DNA of 64,000 bases. Origin: Vibrio sinensis. Its GTDB lineage: Bacteria > Pseudomonadota > Gammaproteobacteria > Enterobacterales > Vibrionaceae. The notes below the pieces were generated by a model. The model ran no database searches, had not been told where the DNA came from, and was given only the letters and a program-made list of their open reading frames with translations. The translations under genes and the position numbers were made by a program. Each line of letters begins with the position of its first letter. Position 1 is the first letter of the stretch. The stretch is from positions 1 to 64,000 of the forward strand of contig NZ_QVMU01000013.1 of assembly GCF_003605645.1 (NCBI RefSeq), in the 5' to 3' direction. Below, piece after piece: positions 10,489 through 20,356 of the stretch.

Positions 10489-10651
10489 CTTAACTCCTTG
10501 ATTTAAGCAGTAGTAACTTTGGTTTGTATTGGTTTGTTGTGTTATTTCATATTTTGATAGTTATATTTTGTGCTCTTCTTGTGCACAGCTATCATTATTA
10601 CCAATAAGCCAAATAAAATGGAAGCAAGTTTTAACATTAAAGCAACAAAAC

Positions 10652-11851
10652 TTAAGGTCGCATTTTTTTTGCTTTAATCAAAATATTTCTTGGCGTTACC
10701 TCTCGAGCGCAAAATTCACTGATGGATACATCGTAACCATGTTGTTGAAGGTAAAGTACTTTGTCTAATACCAACCATAACTCCAAACTACGACGGAAGA
10801 GCTGTTGAATAAGGCTTAGCCGCTCCATTTTCCAATATCTCTGTTGGCCCAAATGGTAAAACTTATCAAAGTCACATGGGGTCAGAGCAATACCTTTTAA
10901 TTGAGCAGCCCAATAACAAAATGACTCAAAACCCTCTGCCAATTGAGATTTCTTGATACTTGGAATAGGCTGGTAATGCTCAAAACCGAAACAATCTGTC
11001 AATAAAGCATCAAAACCAAGACGATAGCTCATCTCCAACATTCGATGTCGACGCACCCTCTCCCCACCAGTAACTAATTCTTGTAGCGGTATGCGCAATT
11101 CAGATTTCGTTAAATGAAGTTGTGATGCTTGCGCTGGTTTGGAAAGAGCTTGATAAGTCTCCGCTTGAATTAGATGGTAGCAACACGGCGAAATAGTAAA
11201 TGCTGGTAGAGATCTCTCAACCCCTTTTTCAATTAAAGAAACATGCAGATCACCACAAGCATGCAAAGCGACAGCATGTTGATTCGAATTCAAAACATCG
11301 AGGGCACTGGGGCTTAGTGCATCACCTTGAACAAAGCGCATAGGCAAATGCTGTTTATTTGCTTCTTGTTGTCCTGAGTCACATAGGCTTTGTTGGTACT
11401 CGAAGCTTGTGACTGTTTGCTGACTATTATGAGCAAGTATTCGTCCTAAAAACCCTTTCCCTGAACACCACTCTAACCATTCGCTTCCGGCATGCTGCTC
11501 AAGTGCTACTTCTCCCATTGCTACGATCTGAGCAAGCTTTCGCCCGGGAATGCCGCTATCAATCCCTCTTTCTAGTGGTAAACCTTTTAGCTCTACGCGC
11601 TCTAAATGATTAAGTGCTAACAATTGCGGTAAGTTAGGAATATAAGAGCGAACGGCATTAGCCAATGCAGGAAGGTCAGTTTGATACTGTTCAACTTGTT
11701 GATCTGTTAATGATGTCAGCCACAAACACAATTGCGGATGTTGCTCTTGCCATGGCAGATTTGAAAAACGACAGGCGAAAAAAGGTTCAAAACGCCAAAA
11801 TTCTTGGTGAGTAATAAGATAGCTATCGAGAGATTGAAATAGGCCTTGCAT
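10652..11851 (-). CDS. SAM-dependent methyltransferase, METTL25/RRNAD1-like (PF13679)
   Basis: About 399 residues from the ATG at 11851. Motif I, EWCSGKGFLGRILA, carries the GKG form seen in the PF13679 methyltransferases; later come the acidic motif RFVQGDA, ALHACGDLHVSL and SPCCYHLI, the last with a CC pair. The substrate is unknown; related eukaryotic proteins have been linked to rRNA or tRNA. I choose 11851 because GAGGGA lies just before it; an in-frame ATG at 11902 gives 17 more residues (416 in all). A long inverted repeat covers both candidate starts. It follows cysB by about 70 bp. Confidence 0.75.
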   Translation of the reverse strand: MQGLFQSLDSYLITHQEFWRFEPFFACRFSNLPWQEQHPQLCLWLTSLTDQQVEQYQTDLPALANAVRSYIPNLPQLLALNHLERVELKGLPLERGIDSGIPGRKLAQIVAMGEVALEQHAGSEWLEWCSGKGFLGRILAHNSQQTVTSFEYQQSLCDSGQQEANKQHLPMRFVQGDALSPSALDVLNSNQHAVALHACGDLHVSLIEKGVERSLPAFTISPCCYHLIQAETYQALSKPAQASQLHLTKSELRIPLQELVTGGERVRRHRMLEMSYRLGFDALLTDCFGFEHYQPIPSIKKSQLAEGFESFCYWAAQLKGIALTPCDFDKFYHLGQQRYWKMERLSLIQQLFRRSLELWLVLDKVLYLQQHGYDVSISEFCAREVTPRNILIKAKKMRP

Positions 11852-11902
11852 GCTTCCCTCTAGGGAAAATCGTTCTAGAGGACGTATTTTAGAGGGAAGC
11901 AT
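11850..11902 (-). promoter_or_regulatory. 13-bp inverted repeat over the methyltransferase start
   Basis: Perfect arms ATGCTTCCCTCTA (11850-11862) and TAGAGGGAAGCAT (11890-11902), separated by 27 bases. In the minus-strand RNA the second arm holds the Shine-Dalgarno (AGAGGGA) and the AT of the ATG at 11851, while the first arm begins with the ATG at 11902. Folding would hide the downstream ribosome binding site. No T tract follows, so it is not a terminator. Confidence 0.6.
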
Positions 11903-11919
11903 ATTAATTTAAAAGTCTA

Positions 11920-13328
<1,409 letters not shown>

Positions 13329-14093
13329 ATGAATATCGGGTTAATCATTGCATTAGTTGCCATCCTGCTGGTATTGGTACTCGGCTACAACATCATGCTG
13401 CAATATAAGGTAAAGGCGGAAACGGCTAGAAAGCAAGAAAGTGCCCGTTACCTAACCATTATTGACGCCACCGAGGAACTGATCGGCCATGCTCACCACA
13501 TGCCATATAGCAAAGACTTATTGATTTGCCTAAACACTCGCATTCTCGATGCGCTACAAAACATGTCCGAGTTGGACAGTAAAAATAAACAACTATCTCA
13601 GCGCTTAGAGCATACTGAACAACAAATCACACAGCTACACGAGAACTTTAACGAAAAAGAAGCTTCTACATTCAAAGTTCCAAGTAACGACAAACAAGCA
13701 ATTGTCATGCTGAAATTAGTGAAACGATTACGCGATACTATTCGAAGTGAACATAATAAAGGCCGTTTCGAAACACAGGCTTATGTTGCAGAGAATGCAC
13801 GTCTAGAAACGATTCAACTAAGAATCAATATTGAGAATGTGATTAAGCGTGCAAACGATGCCATGGTGCGTAACCAACCTGGTACAGCACTTCAACTTTT
13901 GCGTAAAGGCTTAGACGTATTAAGCACAAAAAATGATGCTTATTCCATCGCTGCTCGTCAAAAATTACAAGCTATGCATGATGAGTTGGAAAAACGTCGC
14001 CAAAGCCGAAGCGCTGAAGAACTTAATCAGATGGAAAGAAATGAACGCCAAGATGATATGGACGCACTGTTTGGTGAGAAAAAGAAATGGTAA
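13329..14093 (+). CDS. Single-pass membrane protein with long coiled coil, unknown function
   Basis: A 254-residue protein with one N-terminal membrane helix (about residues 3-21, IGLIIALVAILLVLVLGYN), then a mostly helical, highly charged body. Heptad-like stretches occur at ~85-115 (SKNKQLSQRLEHTEQQITQL) and near the C-terminus (ELEKRRQSRSAEELNQME). The topology is probably a short periplasmic tip and a large cytoplasmic coiled coil. I do not recognise a named family; it looks like a conserved Vibrio hypothetical protein. It is a single gene with its own terminator, divergent from cysB and convergent with pyrF. Confidence 0.8.
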   Translation: MNIGLIIALVAILLVLVLGYNIMLQYKVKAETARKQESARYLTIIDATEELIGHAHHMPYSKDLLICLNTRILDALQNMSELDSKNKQLSQRLEHTEQQITQLHENFNEKEASTFKVPSNDKQAIVMLKLVKRLRDTIRSEHNKGRFETQAYVAENARLETIQLRINIENVIKRANDAMVRNQPGTALQLLRKGLDVLSTKNDAYSIAARQKLQAMHDELEKRRQSRSAEELNQMERNERQDDMDALFGEKKKW

Positions 14094-14114
14094 TCTGAAC
14101 GTTAAACATTCAAT

Positions 14115-14137
14115 AGGTCGCTTAATGCGGCCTTTTT
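14115..14137 (+). terminator. Terminator of the membrane coiled-coil gene
   Basis: Arms AGGTCGC / GCGGCCT (one G-T pair) around TTAAT, followed by five T, about 20 bp after the stop codon at 14093. Confidence 0.75.
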
Positions 14138-14234
14138 ATTGTTTATACCTTTATGCTCGAAACTTAGAGCGAATGAATACCCACCTACACTTCATCGAAT
14201 AAGCCTGAACTGAAAAAAGTAAGCACCAGAAACA

Positions 14235-14258
14235 AAAAAGTCCCTATTGGGACTTTTT
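14235..14258. terminator. pyrF terminator, bidirectional
   Basis: Perfect arms AAAAAGTCCC / GGGACTTTTT with a 4-base loop, about 35 bp past the pyrF stop. Its symmetric A and T tracts let it act in both directions between two convergent genes. Confidence 0.85.
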
Positions 14259-14292
14259 GTATTTCTAGCAACAACGCAAAATTAACACCTTA

Positions 14293-14988
14293 TTAGCGTA
14301 AAGAGGCGTTAATTTCTGCCAGCACAGCAGCAGGATCAATTGCTTGGGTGATCGGACGTCCAATAACTAAGTAATCTGAACCAGCTTGTACCGCATCAAC
14401 CGGAGTCATAATTCGTTTTTGGTCGCCTACATCTGCACCAACAGGACGAATACCAGGCGTCACTAACTTAAACTCGCGGCCTAGTTCAGCTTTTAACATA
14501 GAAGATTCTTGGGCAGAACATACCACACCATCTAATCCCGATTGCTTCGCCAAAGAAGCCAAACGAATCACTTGTTCTTGAGGGGCAATATTCAAACCAA
14601 TACCCGCTAGGTCACTTTGCTCCATGCTTGTCAGAACAGTAACACCAATTAATAACGGACGATCTTTGCCGTATGGCTCAAGAATCTCACGAGACGCCGC
14701 CATCATGCGTTCACCACCACTTGCATGTACGTTCACCATCCATACTCCCATTTCAGCCGCAGCTCTCACTGCTTTAGAACATGTGTTAGGGATGTCATGG
14801 AATTTGAGATCTAAAAACACTGAGAAGCCGCGTTTATGCAACTCACGTACAAATTCAGGACCAAATAAAGTAAACATTTCCTTGCCTACTTTTAACCGGC
14901 ACGAACTTGGATCAATACGGTCAACAAAAGCGAAAGCGTCCGCTTGATTATCATAATCCAATGCTACGATGACTTTTTGGTCAATCAT
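14293..14988 (-). CDS. pyrF: Orotidine 5'-phosphate decarboxylase
   Basis: Last step of de novo UMP synthesis: OMP to UMP and CO2, in the cytosol. The catalytic Asp-Lys-Asp array is in [10 protein letters not shown] (D60, K62, D65), and the phosphate-binding end reads TPGIRP ... VIGRPITQA. At 231 residues it is full length. It is separated from lapB upstream by a strong terminator, so it is probably transcribed on its own, although lapB-pyrF adjacency is conserved in gammaproteobacteria. Confidence 0.97.
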   Translation of the reverse strand: MIDQKVIVALDYDNQADAFAFVDRIDPSSCRLKVGKEMFTLFGPEFVRELHKRGFSVFLDLKFHDIPNTCSKAVRAAAEMGVWMVNVHASGGERMMAASREILEPYGKDRPLLIGVTVLTSMEQSDLAGIGLNIAPQEQVIRLASLAKQSGLDGVVCSAQESSMLKAELGREFKLVTPGIRPVGADVGDQKRIMTPVDAVQAGSDYLVIGRPITQAIDPAAVLAEINASLR

Positions 14989-15013
14989 CTCTTCTCCTAA
15001 CTAACTTCAACTT

Positions 15014-15050
15014 AAAAAAATGCAGTTGCTCAAAATAGAGCAACTGCATT
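15014..15050 (-). terminator. Terminator between lapB and pyrF
   Basis: Perfect 13-bp arms AATGCAGTTGCTC / GAGCAACTGCATT with a 6-base loop, followed on the minus strand by a run of seven T. It starts 8 bp after the lapB stop codon and ends 26 bp before the pyrF start. Confidence 0.85.
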
Positions 15051-15057
15051 GAAAATT

Positions 15058-16227
15058 TTATTCACCATCTAGCCCACGAATAGGCTTGATCGTTCCCCAT
15101 CCTTTACAGGATGGGCAGTGCCAATACATTGAATGAGTCGAAAATCCGCACTTTCTACAACGAAAATGAGGTTTTACTTTCAACTGTTCGCCAACAAGCT
15201 TCTGCAATGTTCCTAAGCTTGCTTTCGCTCGGCCCTCTTCTGCATCTGCCAAATGGTAATCCATTAATCGATAGAAACCTTTCATCGTTGGATTTTTTAC
15301 CAGTTGTCGTGTCAGCATTTCTTGCGCGGCACCAAACCCTTCATGTTGAGCCACTAATTGAGCCAACATAAGTTCGGCAGATACACCTGACTTACTCGCA
15401 ATACATTGACGTAAAAATTCGAGTAATTCATCTTCTTGACCTAAGTGATGATAACAATCCGCAAGCGTTGGTAAAACTTCACTAACAAAGTCATGGTCTT
15501 GCTCAAGTACCATCGTCATATATTTGATGGTATGTTGGTAATCTTCTATTTCTAAATAGAGCTTGCCCAAAGCGATACTTGCTCGCACACACTTGGGGTC
15601 TTCTGAAAGCGCACGTTTAAAATACTGGATGGCCTTATTGCTATTGCCCTCAGCTTTCTCTTGCATCGCAAGCTCACACCAAAAATGAGCGATGCTATTA
15701 CGCATTCGTTTACGGCCTAGTTTCACCAGCATCGACGCATAAGTAATGGCTTTATGCCATTCTCGAGTTTGCTGATAAATTGCAACTAACTGTCGTAATG
15801 CGGGCTCACGGTGATCTGGTTCATCAACTAACTGCTCAAATATTTTCTCTGCGCGGTCCAAAAACCCAGATGCCATGTAGTCCTTTGCCAATTGCTGCAA
15901 AGCGATATTTTTTTGATCGATGGTGAGGCCAGAACGAGAAATAAGATTTTGGTGGATACGAATAGCACGATCCACCTCTCCACGAGAACGAAACAGATTA
16001 CCCAGAGCAAGATGGGTATCGATTGTTTCATCATCAACCTGAAGCAGCTCGATAAAGTGATCCACAGCTTTATCAGATTGATCGGAAAGAAGCAGGTTTA
16101 AGCCCGTTACGTATTGACGAGATATTTGATTTGATTGTTTCTGCTTGTCTTGCTGAGCGCTACGATTACCCATATACCAACCGTATGCGGCAGCGATCGG
16201 TAACAACAAGAAGAGTATTTCTAGCAT
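15058..16227 (-). CDS. lapB: LPS assembly regulator LapB (YciM)
   Basis: Inner-membrane TPR protein that, with FtsH, controls LpxC turnover and so balances LPS and phospholipid synthesis. The order is an N-terminal membrane anchor (LEILFLLLPIAAAYGWYMGN), then tandem TPR repeats over ~35-320, and a C-terminal rubredoxin-type metal site (CRKCGFSTHSMYWHCPSC). At 389 residues it matches the family. It follows lapA by 28 bp, forming the usual lapAB pair. Confidence 0.95.
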   Translation of the reverse strand: MLEILFLLLPIAAAYGWYMGNRSAQQDKQKQSNQISRQYVTGLNLLLSDQSDKAVDHFIELLQVDDETIDTHLALGNLFRSRGEVDRAIRIHQNLISRSGLTIDQKNIALQQLAKDYMASGFLDRAEKIFEQLVDEPDHREPALRQLVAIYQQTREWHKAITYASMLVKLGRKRMRNSIAHFWCELAMQEKAEGNSNKAIQYFKRALSEDPKCVRASIALGKLYLEIEDYQHTIKYMTMVLEQDHDFVSEVLPTLADCYHHLGQEDELLEFLRQCIASKSGVSAELMLAQLVAQHEGFGAAQEMLTRQLVKNPTMKGFYRLMDYHLADAEEGRAKASLGTLQKLVGEQLKVKPHFRCRKCGFSTHSMYWHCPSCKGWGTIKPIRGLDGE

Positions 16228-16255
16228 TGAGTAAAAAGCCTACCTAAATCTATAA

Positions 16256-16534
16256 TTACGCTTTACTTGGCTTAATTTCAGTTGACTCAGGTGATAATTT
16301 TTTTAATTGCTTCTTCAACTTGCGAACTTGAAGCTGAGATTTTAAGTGCAAACTACCAAAGATAAGCCAAGCTAAAACAAAACCGAATACGAACACCACA
16401 CCCAGTAAAGTAGATAGGTGGAATTCACCTTGAGCCAATAAATAATTAAAGTTCACTACTTCTTGGTTTTGTGAGCCTAGTGCTAGTGCTATTAAAAACA
16501 AAGCGAGCACTATAACGATTTTTATAATTTTCAT
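16256..16534 (-). CDS. lapA: LapA-domain inner-membrane protein (YciS)
   Basis: A small partner of LapB, 92 residues. Two membrane helices are visible, at about 4-22 (IKIVIVLALFLIALALGSQN) and 43-65 (LLGVVFVFGFVLAWLIFG), followed by a basic helical tail (KLKKQLKKL). The conserved N-Q-E-V-V-N-F-NYL stretch between them is typical of LapA. It is the first gene of the lapAB pair, downstream of ihfB and its terminator. Confidence 0.92.
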   Translation of the reverse strand: MKIIKIVIVLALFLIALALGSQNQEVVNFNYLLAQGEFHLSTLLGVVFVFGFVLAWLIFGSLHLKSQLQVRKLKKQLKKLSPESTEIKPSKA

Positions 16535-16625
16535 AATCCATTACCTAATCGAAAATCTAACCTTAAGATTATGCAGTAAAATCAGACAACACTCCATGGT
16601 TATCTTAGTGAAACCTTTCATAAAA

Positions 16626-16654
16626 AAAGCGGCACACATGATGTGTACCGCTTT
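16626..16654 (-). terminator. ihfB terminator
   Basis: Arms AAAGCGGCACACAT / ATGTGTACCGCTTT with one mismatch (a G-T pair in the minus-strand RNA), then a T tract on the minus strand. It lies about 25 bp past the ihfB stop. Confidence 0.8.
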
Positions 16655-16676
16655 CTATAACAACATATGGTGTCAA

Positions 16677-16958
16677 TTAGTCAATATTGACACGCTCACG
16701 CAATTCTTTACCTGGTTTAAAGTGAGGAACGTATTTACCTTCCAATTCCACTTTATCACCGGTTTTAGGATTTCGGCCTACACGTGGCTCCCTGAAATGT
16801 AAGGAGAAACTGCCAAAACCACGAATTTCAATTCTATCACCATCTTCAAGCGTTGAAGCCATGTGCTCAAGAATGTCTTTCACTGCGTCTTCAATCTCTT
16901 TAGCTGAAAGGTGTGTTTGTTCAGCACAGAGTCTTTCAATCAATTCAGACTTAGTCAT
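16677..16958 (-). CDS. ihfB: Integration host factor beta subunit
   Basis: DNA-bending nucleoid protein that pairs with IhfA; it supports sigma-54 promoters, recombination and replication. At 93 residues from the ATG at 16958 ([10 protein letters not shown]) it matches the E. coli length; the in-frame ORF starts 9 codons earlier without support. The beta-arm motif RGFGSFSLH and [10 protein letters not shown] with the intercalating proline are present. It lies downstream of rpsA, as in E. coli, but a terminator lies between. IHF may assist the sigma-54 dctP promoter found elsewhere in this window. Confidence 0.96.
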   Translation of the reverse strand: MTKSELIERLCAEQTHLSAKEIEDAVKDILEHMASTLEDGDRIEIRGFGSFSLHFREPRVGRNPKTGDKVELEGKYVPHFKPGKELRERVNID

Positions 16959-17150
16959 AGATTCCCTCATAGAGTAATTTATCACTGATTATAGTAAGTA
17001 ATATCAATTCCAACAAACACTTGCTACATATTCTAGTCAAATTTTGCTCAATTTACTCGACTGAGCCAATATTCTTTCGGTGCAATATTAGTAATTGATA
17101 TTAATACTTCGGTTATAGACCTTAGAGTACATCATAAAGAGACAAAAAGA

Positions 17151-17178
17151 AAAAAGGAGCCCTAAGGCTCCTTTTTTT
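17151..17178 (-). terminator. rpsA terminator
   Basis: Arms AAAAGGAGCC / GGCTCCTTTT around TTA, with T tracts on both sides, 17 bp past the rpsA stop codon. Confidence 0.85.
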
Positions 17179-17194
17179 GACAAATGGGAGTAAA

Positions 17195-18865
17195 TTACTC
17201 GCCTTTTGCTGCTTTGAAAGCGTCAGCCATAGCATTACCAAACGCAGCTTCGTCAGCTTTGTTTAGAGTAGCCATTGCTTCTTGCTCTTCAGCTTCGTCT
17301 TTAGCTTTGATAGATAGGTTGATTACGCGGTTCTTACGGTCTACACCAGTGAACTTCGCTTCAACGCTGTCGCCAACGCTTAGGATTAGAGATGCATCTT
17401 CTACACGGTCACGAGCTACTTCAGACGCGCGGATGTAACCTTCAACGCCTTCTTCTAGCTCAACAGTTGCGCCTTTAGCGTCTACTGCTGTAACAGTACC
17501 AGTTACTAGAGTGCCTTTCTTCTTCTCAGCAACGTAAGCATTGAATGGGTCATTTTCCATTTGCTTAACGCCTAGAGAGATGCGCTCACGCTCAGCATCA
17601 ACTGCTAGAACAACTGCAGAGATCTCGTCGCCTTTCTTGTACTCACGTACAGCGTCTTCGCCCGCAACATTCCAAGAAATGTCAGATAGGTGAACTAGAC
17701 CGTCGATACCGCCTTCTAGACCGATGAAGATACCGAAGTCAGTGATAGACTTGATCTTACCAGTAACTTTGTCGCCTTTAGCTTGCGCTTCAGCGAATGA
17801 CTGCCATGGGTTAGCTTTACACTGTTTTAGACCTAGAGAGATACGACGACGTTCTTCGTCAATCTCAAGAACCATAACCTCAACTTCGTCGCCAACATTA
17901 ACAACTTTAGATGGGTGGATGTTCTTGTTAGTCCAATCCATTTCAGAAACGTGTACTAGACCTTCAACGCCTTCTTCGATTTCAACGAAGCAGCCGTAGT
18001 CAGTTAGGTTAGTAACACGACCAGATAGTTTGTGACCTTCTGGGTAACGCTTAGCAATTGCTACCCATGGATCTTCGCCAAGTTGCTTAAGACCTAGTGA
18101 TACGCGAGTACGCTCACGATCGAACTTAAGAACTTTAACTAGGATTTCATCACCAACATTTACGATCTCAGATGGGTGTTTAACACGTTTCCAAGCCATA
18201 TCTGTGATGTGTAGAAGACCGTCAACACCACCTAGGTCTACGAAAGCACCGTAGTCAGTAAGGTTCTTAACGATACCTTTAACTTCAGAACCTTCTTGTA
18301 GAGTTTCTAGAAGTTCATCACGCTCAACGCTGCTTTCAGATTCGATAACTGCGCGACGAGATACAACTACGTTGTTACGCTTCTGGTCAAGTTTGATAAC
18401 TTTGAACTCTAGCTCTTTGTTTTCTAGGTGAGCAGTGTCGCGGATTGGACGCACGTCTACTAGAGAACCAGGAAGGAAAGCACGGATACCGTTTAGTTCA
18501 ACAGTGAAACCGCCTTTAACTTTACCGTTGATGATACCAACAACAGTTTCAGCTTCTTCACAAGCTTTCTCAAGAACGATCCAAGCTTCGTGACGCTTCG
18601 CTTTCTCACGAGAAAGTTGAGTTTCACCGAAACCATCTTCAACAGCGTCTAGAGCTACGTCTACTTCGTCGCCAACAGCTACTTCAAGTTCGCCAGCAGC
18701 GTTCTTGAACTGTTCTGCAGGGATTGCAGACTCAGACTTAAGACCAGCGTCAACAAGAACGAAACCGTTCTCGATAGCTACTACAGTACCTTTAACGATG
18801 CTGCCTTGTTGGAATTCAGTCTCGTTTAGAAACTCTTCAAAGAGTTGAGCAAAAGATTCAGTCAT
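17195..18865 (-). CDS. rpsA: 30S ribosomal protein S1
   Basis: Large RNA-binding protein of the small subunit that captures mRNA leaders and unfolds structured start regions. The 556 residues hold six S1 (OB-fold) repeats; the last four repeat the pattern D-Y-G-C/A-F-V ... [12 protein letters not shown]. The C-terminal tail ([10 protein letters not shown]) is short. The start [13 protein letters not shown] matches the family. It lies about 100 bp downstream of cmk, as in E. coli. Confidence 0.98.
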   Translation of the reverse strand: MTESFAQLFEEFLNETEFQQGSIVKGTVVAIENGFVLVDAGLKSESAIPAEQFKNAAGELEVAVGDEVDVALDAVEDGFGETQLSREKAKRHEAWIVLEKACEEAETVVGIINGKVKGGFTVELNGIRAFLPGSLVDVRPIRDTAHLENKELEFKVIKLDQKRNNVVVSRRAVIESESSVERDELLETLQEGSEVKGIVKNLTDYGAFVDLGGVDGLLHITDMAWKRVKHPSEIVNVGDEILVKVLKFDRERTRVSLGLKQLGEDPWVAIAKRYPEGHKLSGRVTNLTDYGCFVEIEEGVEGLVHVSEMDWTNKNIHPSKVVNVGDEVEVMVLEIDEERRRISLGLKQCKANPWQSFAEAQAKGDKVTGKIKSITDFGIFIGLEGGIDGLVHLSDISWNVAGEDAVREYKKGDEISAVVLAVDAERERISLGVKQMENDPFNAYVAEKKKGTLVTGTVTAVDAKGATVELEEGVEGYIRASEVARDRVEDASLILSVGDSVEAKFTGVDRKNRVINLSIKAKDEAEEQEAMATLNKADEAAFGNAMADAFKAAKGE

Positions 18866-18969
18866 TTATTTAATCTTCAATAAATTAAACGTCCACGGGT
18901 ATCCTACCGCATGGGGTTATTAGCTTCGCCAGTCATCATCCTTGCGACCGACGCTCTGACCTAGCAGCC
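18866..18969 (-). promoter_or_regulatory. rpsA leader region
   Basis: The 104-bp gap between cmk and rpsA. In gammaproteobacteria the rpsA leader folds into hairpins by which S1 represses its own translation (known from E. coli). No strong Shine-Dalgarno is visible before the ATG here, which fits that mode, but I have not folded the RNA. Confidence 0.4.
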
Positions 18970-19650
18970 TTAAGCTACTAGCTTAGATTCGATATATTGT
19001 AGTGCTTTTTCTACCACTTCGTCGATACTCATCGTAGTAGAATCTAGCAATAGCGCATCCTCTGCAGGGCGTAATGGTGCCACTGGGCGGTTACGATCTC
19101 GATCGTCACGCTCTTGGATCTCGCTTAAAAGGTCAGCAAATCTAACATCTAACCCTTTATCTTGCAACTGTTTAAGACGTCTATTAGCGCGCTCATGCGC
19201 ACTCGCATCTAGAAATATTTTCACTTCCGCTTGAGGAAATACAACGGTTCCCATATCGCGGCCATCAGCCACCAACCCCGTACCGTCAGCAAACGCTCTT
19301 TGACGTCGTAGTAACGCTTCACGTACACGAGGCAAAGCCGCTACTTTTGAAGCGGCCATTCCTGTCACTTCTTTACGCAACTCGTTCGATACATCTTCGC
19401 CTTCAAGGATAACTTTAACCAATTCACCCTCAGCAACAAATTGAACGTCTAAGTGGGTCGCCAAAGCAACAAGCGACTCTTCTGAATCAAGCTCAACACC
19501 ATGATGAATAGCAGCTAATGCCAATACTCGGTAGATTGCACCAGAATCTAGTAAATGAAACCCTAGTTTGCTTGCTAGACGCATGCATAAGGTTCCTTTA
19601 CCCGCGCCACTCGGCCCATCTACAGTAACTACTGGTGTATGAGAAGACAT
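18970..19650 (-). CDS. cmk: Cytidylate kinase
   Basis: Phosphorylates CMP and dCMP to the diphosphates in pyrimidine salvage. P-loop [10 protein letters not shown] is at residues 11-20, the CMP site includes [11 protein letters not shown], and the lid contains [14 protein letters not shown] choose the ATG at 19650 (MSSHTPVV, 226 residues), preceded by GGAG seven bases upstream; an in-frame TTG four codons earlier would overlap that site. It is followed by rpsA. Confidence 0.96.
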   Translation of the reverse strand: MSSHTPVVTVDGPSGAGKGTLCMRLASKLGFHLLDSGAIYRVLALAAIHHGVELDSEESLVALATHLDVQFVAEGELVKVILEGEDVSNELRKEVTGMAASKVAALPRVREALLRRQRAFADGTGLVADGRDMGTVVFPQAEVKIFLDASAHERANRRLKQLQDKGLDVRFADLLSEIQERDDRDRNRPVAPLRPAEDALLLDSTTMSIDEVVEKALQYIESKLVA

Positions 19651-19762
19651 GTGTAACTCCAAGTTGGTTGTAAACTCTTATCGTCGTGACCTGACGCTTA
19701 TAGGCGAAAAATTATAGTGGGAATTTGCGTTTGGTGCTAGTGAGGAAATCATTGAACGAACG

Positions 19763-19787
19763 AAAAAAGAGCGCCTAAAGCGCTCTT
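19763..19787 (-). terminator. Terminator downstream of the comEA-like gene
   Basis: Perfect arms AAGAGCGC / GCGCTCTT, 5-base loop, followed on the minus strand by a six-base T tract. It lies about 120 bp past the comEA-like stop and upstream of cmk. Confidence 0.8.
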
Positions 19788-19905
19788 GACTAGAAAACAT
19801 TCGATGTGAGTATCACTCACATATACTTTTTGCCAACCAGAGTAAGTGCGTGAACAAAGATTTTAATCAACAAGCATGATCACATACTTATTATTTTGAC
19901 GAACA

Positions 19906-20217
19906 TTAGTCACTCAGTTGAATCCGACTGTAGTTCTTTGCTACAGTGGCCTCACCGATTCCGGTCACCTTAGCTAAATCTTCTACTTTTTCAAACAGAC
20001 CATGTTCTTTTCGATAGTCTACGATCGCTTGAGCTTTCTTAATGCCAACACCTTTAAGTAAATCTGCAATTTCCTGCGGGGAGGCTTGATTAACATTAAC
20101 TGTAACCTTAATCCCCTCATGTTGTGAATTTGGAGCTTGCTCTTCAGCGTTAACCATATTGCTAAAAGGTAGCGCTATTGCGAATAGTACGGATAGGAGT
20201 ATCGCTTTAATATTCAT
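19906..20217 (-). CDS. comEA: ComEA-like helix-hairpin-helix DNA-binding protein
   Basis: A 103-residue secreted protein: signal peptide (MNIKAILLSVLFAIALPFSNMVNA), then a double helix-hairpin-helix domain with VNVNQASPQEIADLLKGVG and VEDLAKVTGIGEATV. Naturally competent Vibrio use periplasmic ComEA to pull transforming DNA through the outer membrane. The short length, one HhH unit after a signal peptide, fits. The position beside ppiD is conserved in Vibrio. In V. cholerae it is driven by TfoX and chitin; no site for that was identified here. Confidence 0.88.
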   Translation of the reverse strand: MNIKAILLSVLFAIALPFSNMVNAEEQAPNSQHEGIKVTVNVNQASPQEIADLLKGVGIKKAQAIVDYRKEHGLFEKVEDLAKVTGIGEATVAKNYSRIQLSD

Positions 20218-20302
20218 ATCTTTTCCCTCACTGCTAAGTAACTTTCATTACTCACGCTAACGACATTTCGGGAAACTGCCAGAGGTATCTATTCAAAATA
20301 AT

Positions 20303-20324
20303 ACGGGCTGCAAAAGCAGCCCGT
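20303..20324 (-). terminator. ppiD terminator
   Basis: Perfect arms ACGGGCTGC / GCAGCCCGT with a 4-base loop, 33 bp after the ppiD stop. The downstream tract on the minus strand (ATTATTTT) is T-rich though broken. Confidence 0.75.
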
Positions 20325-20356
20325 TTTCATATCATTATCAATTACACTAAGTTCGC

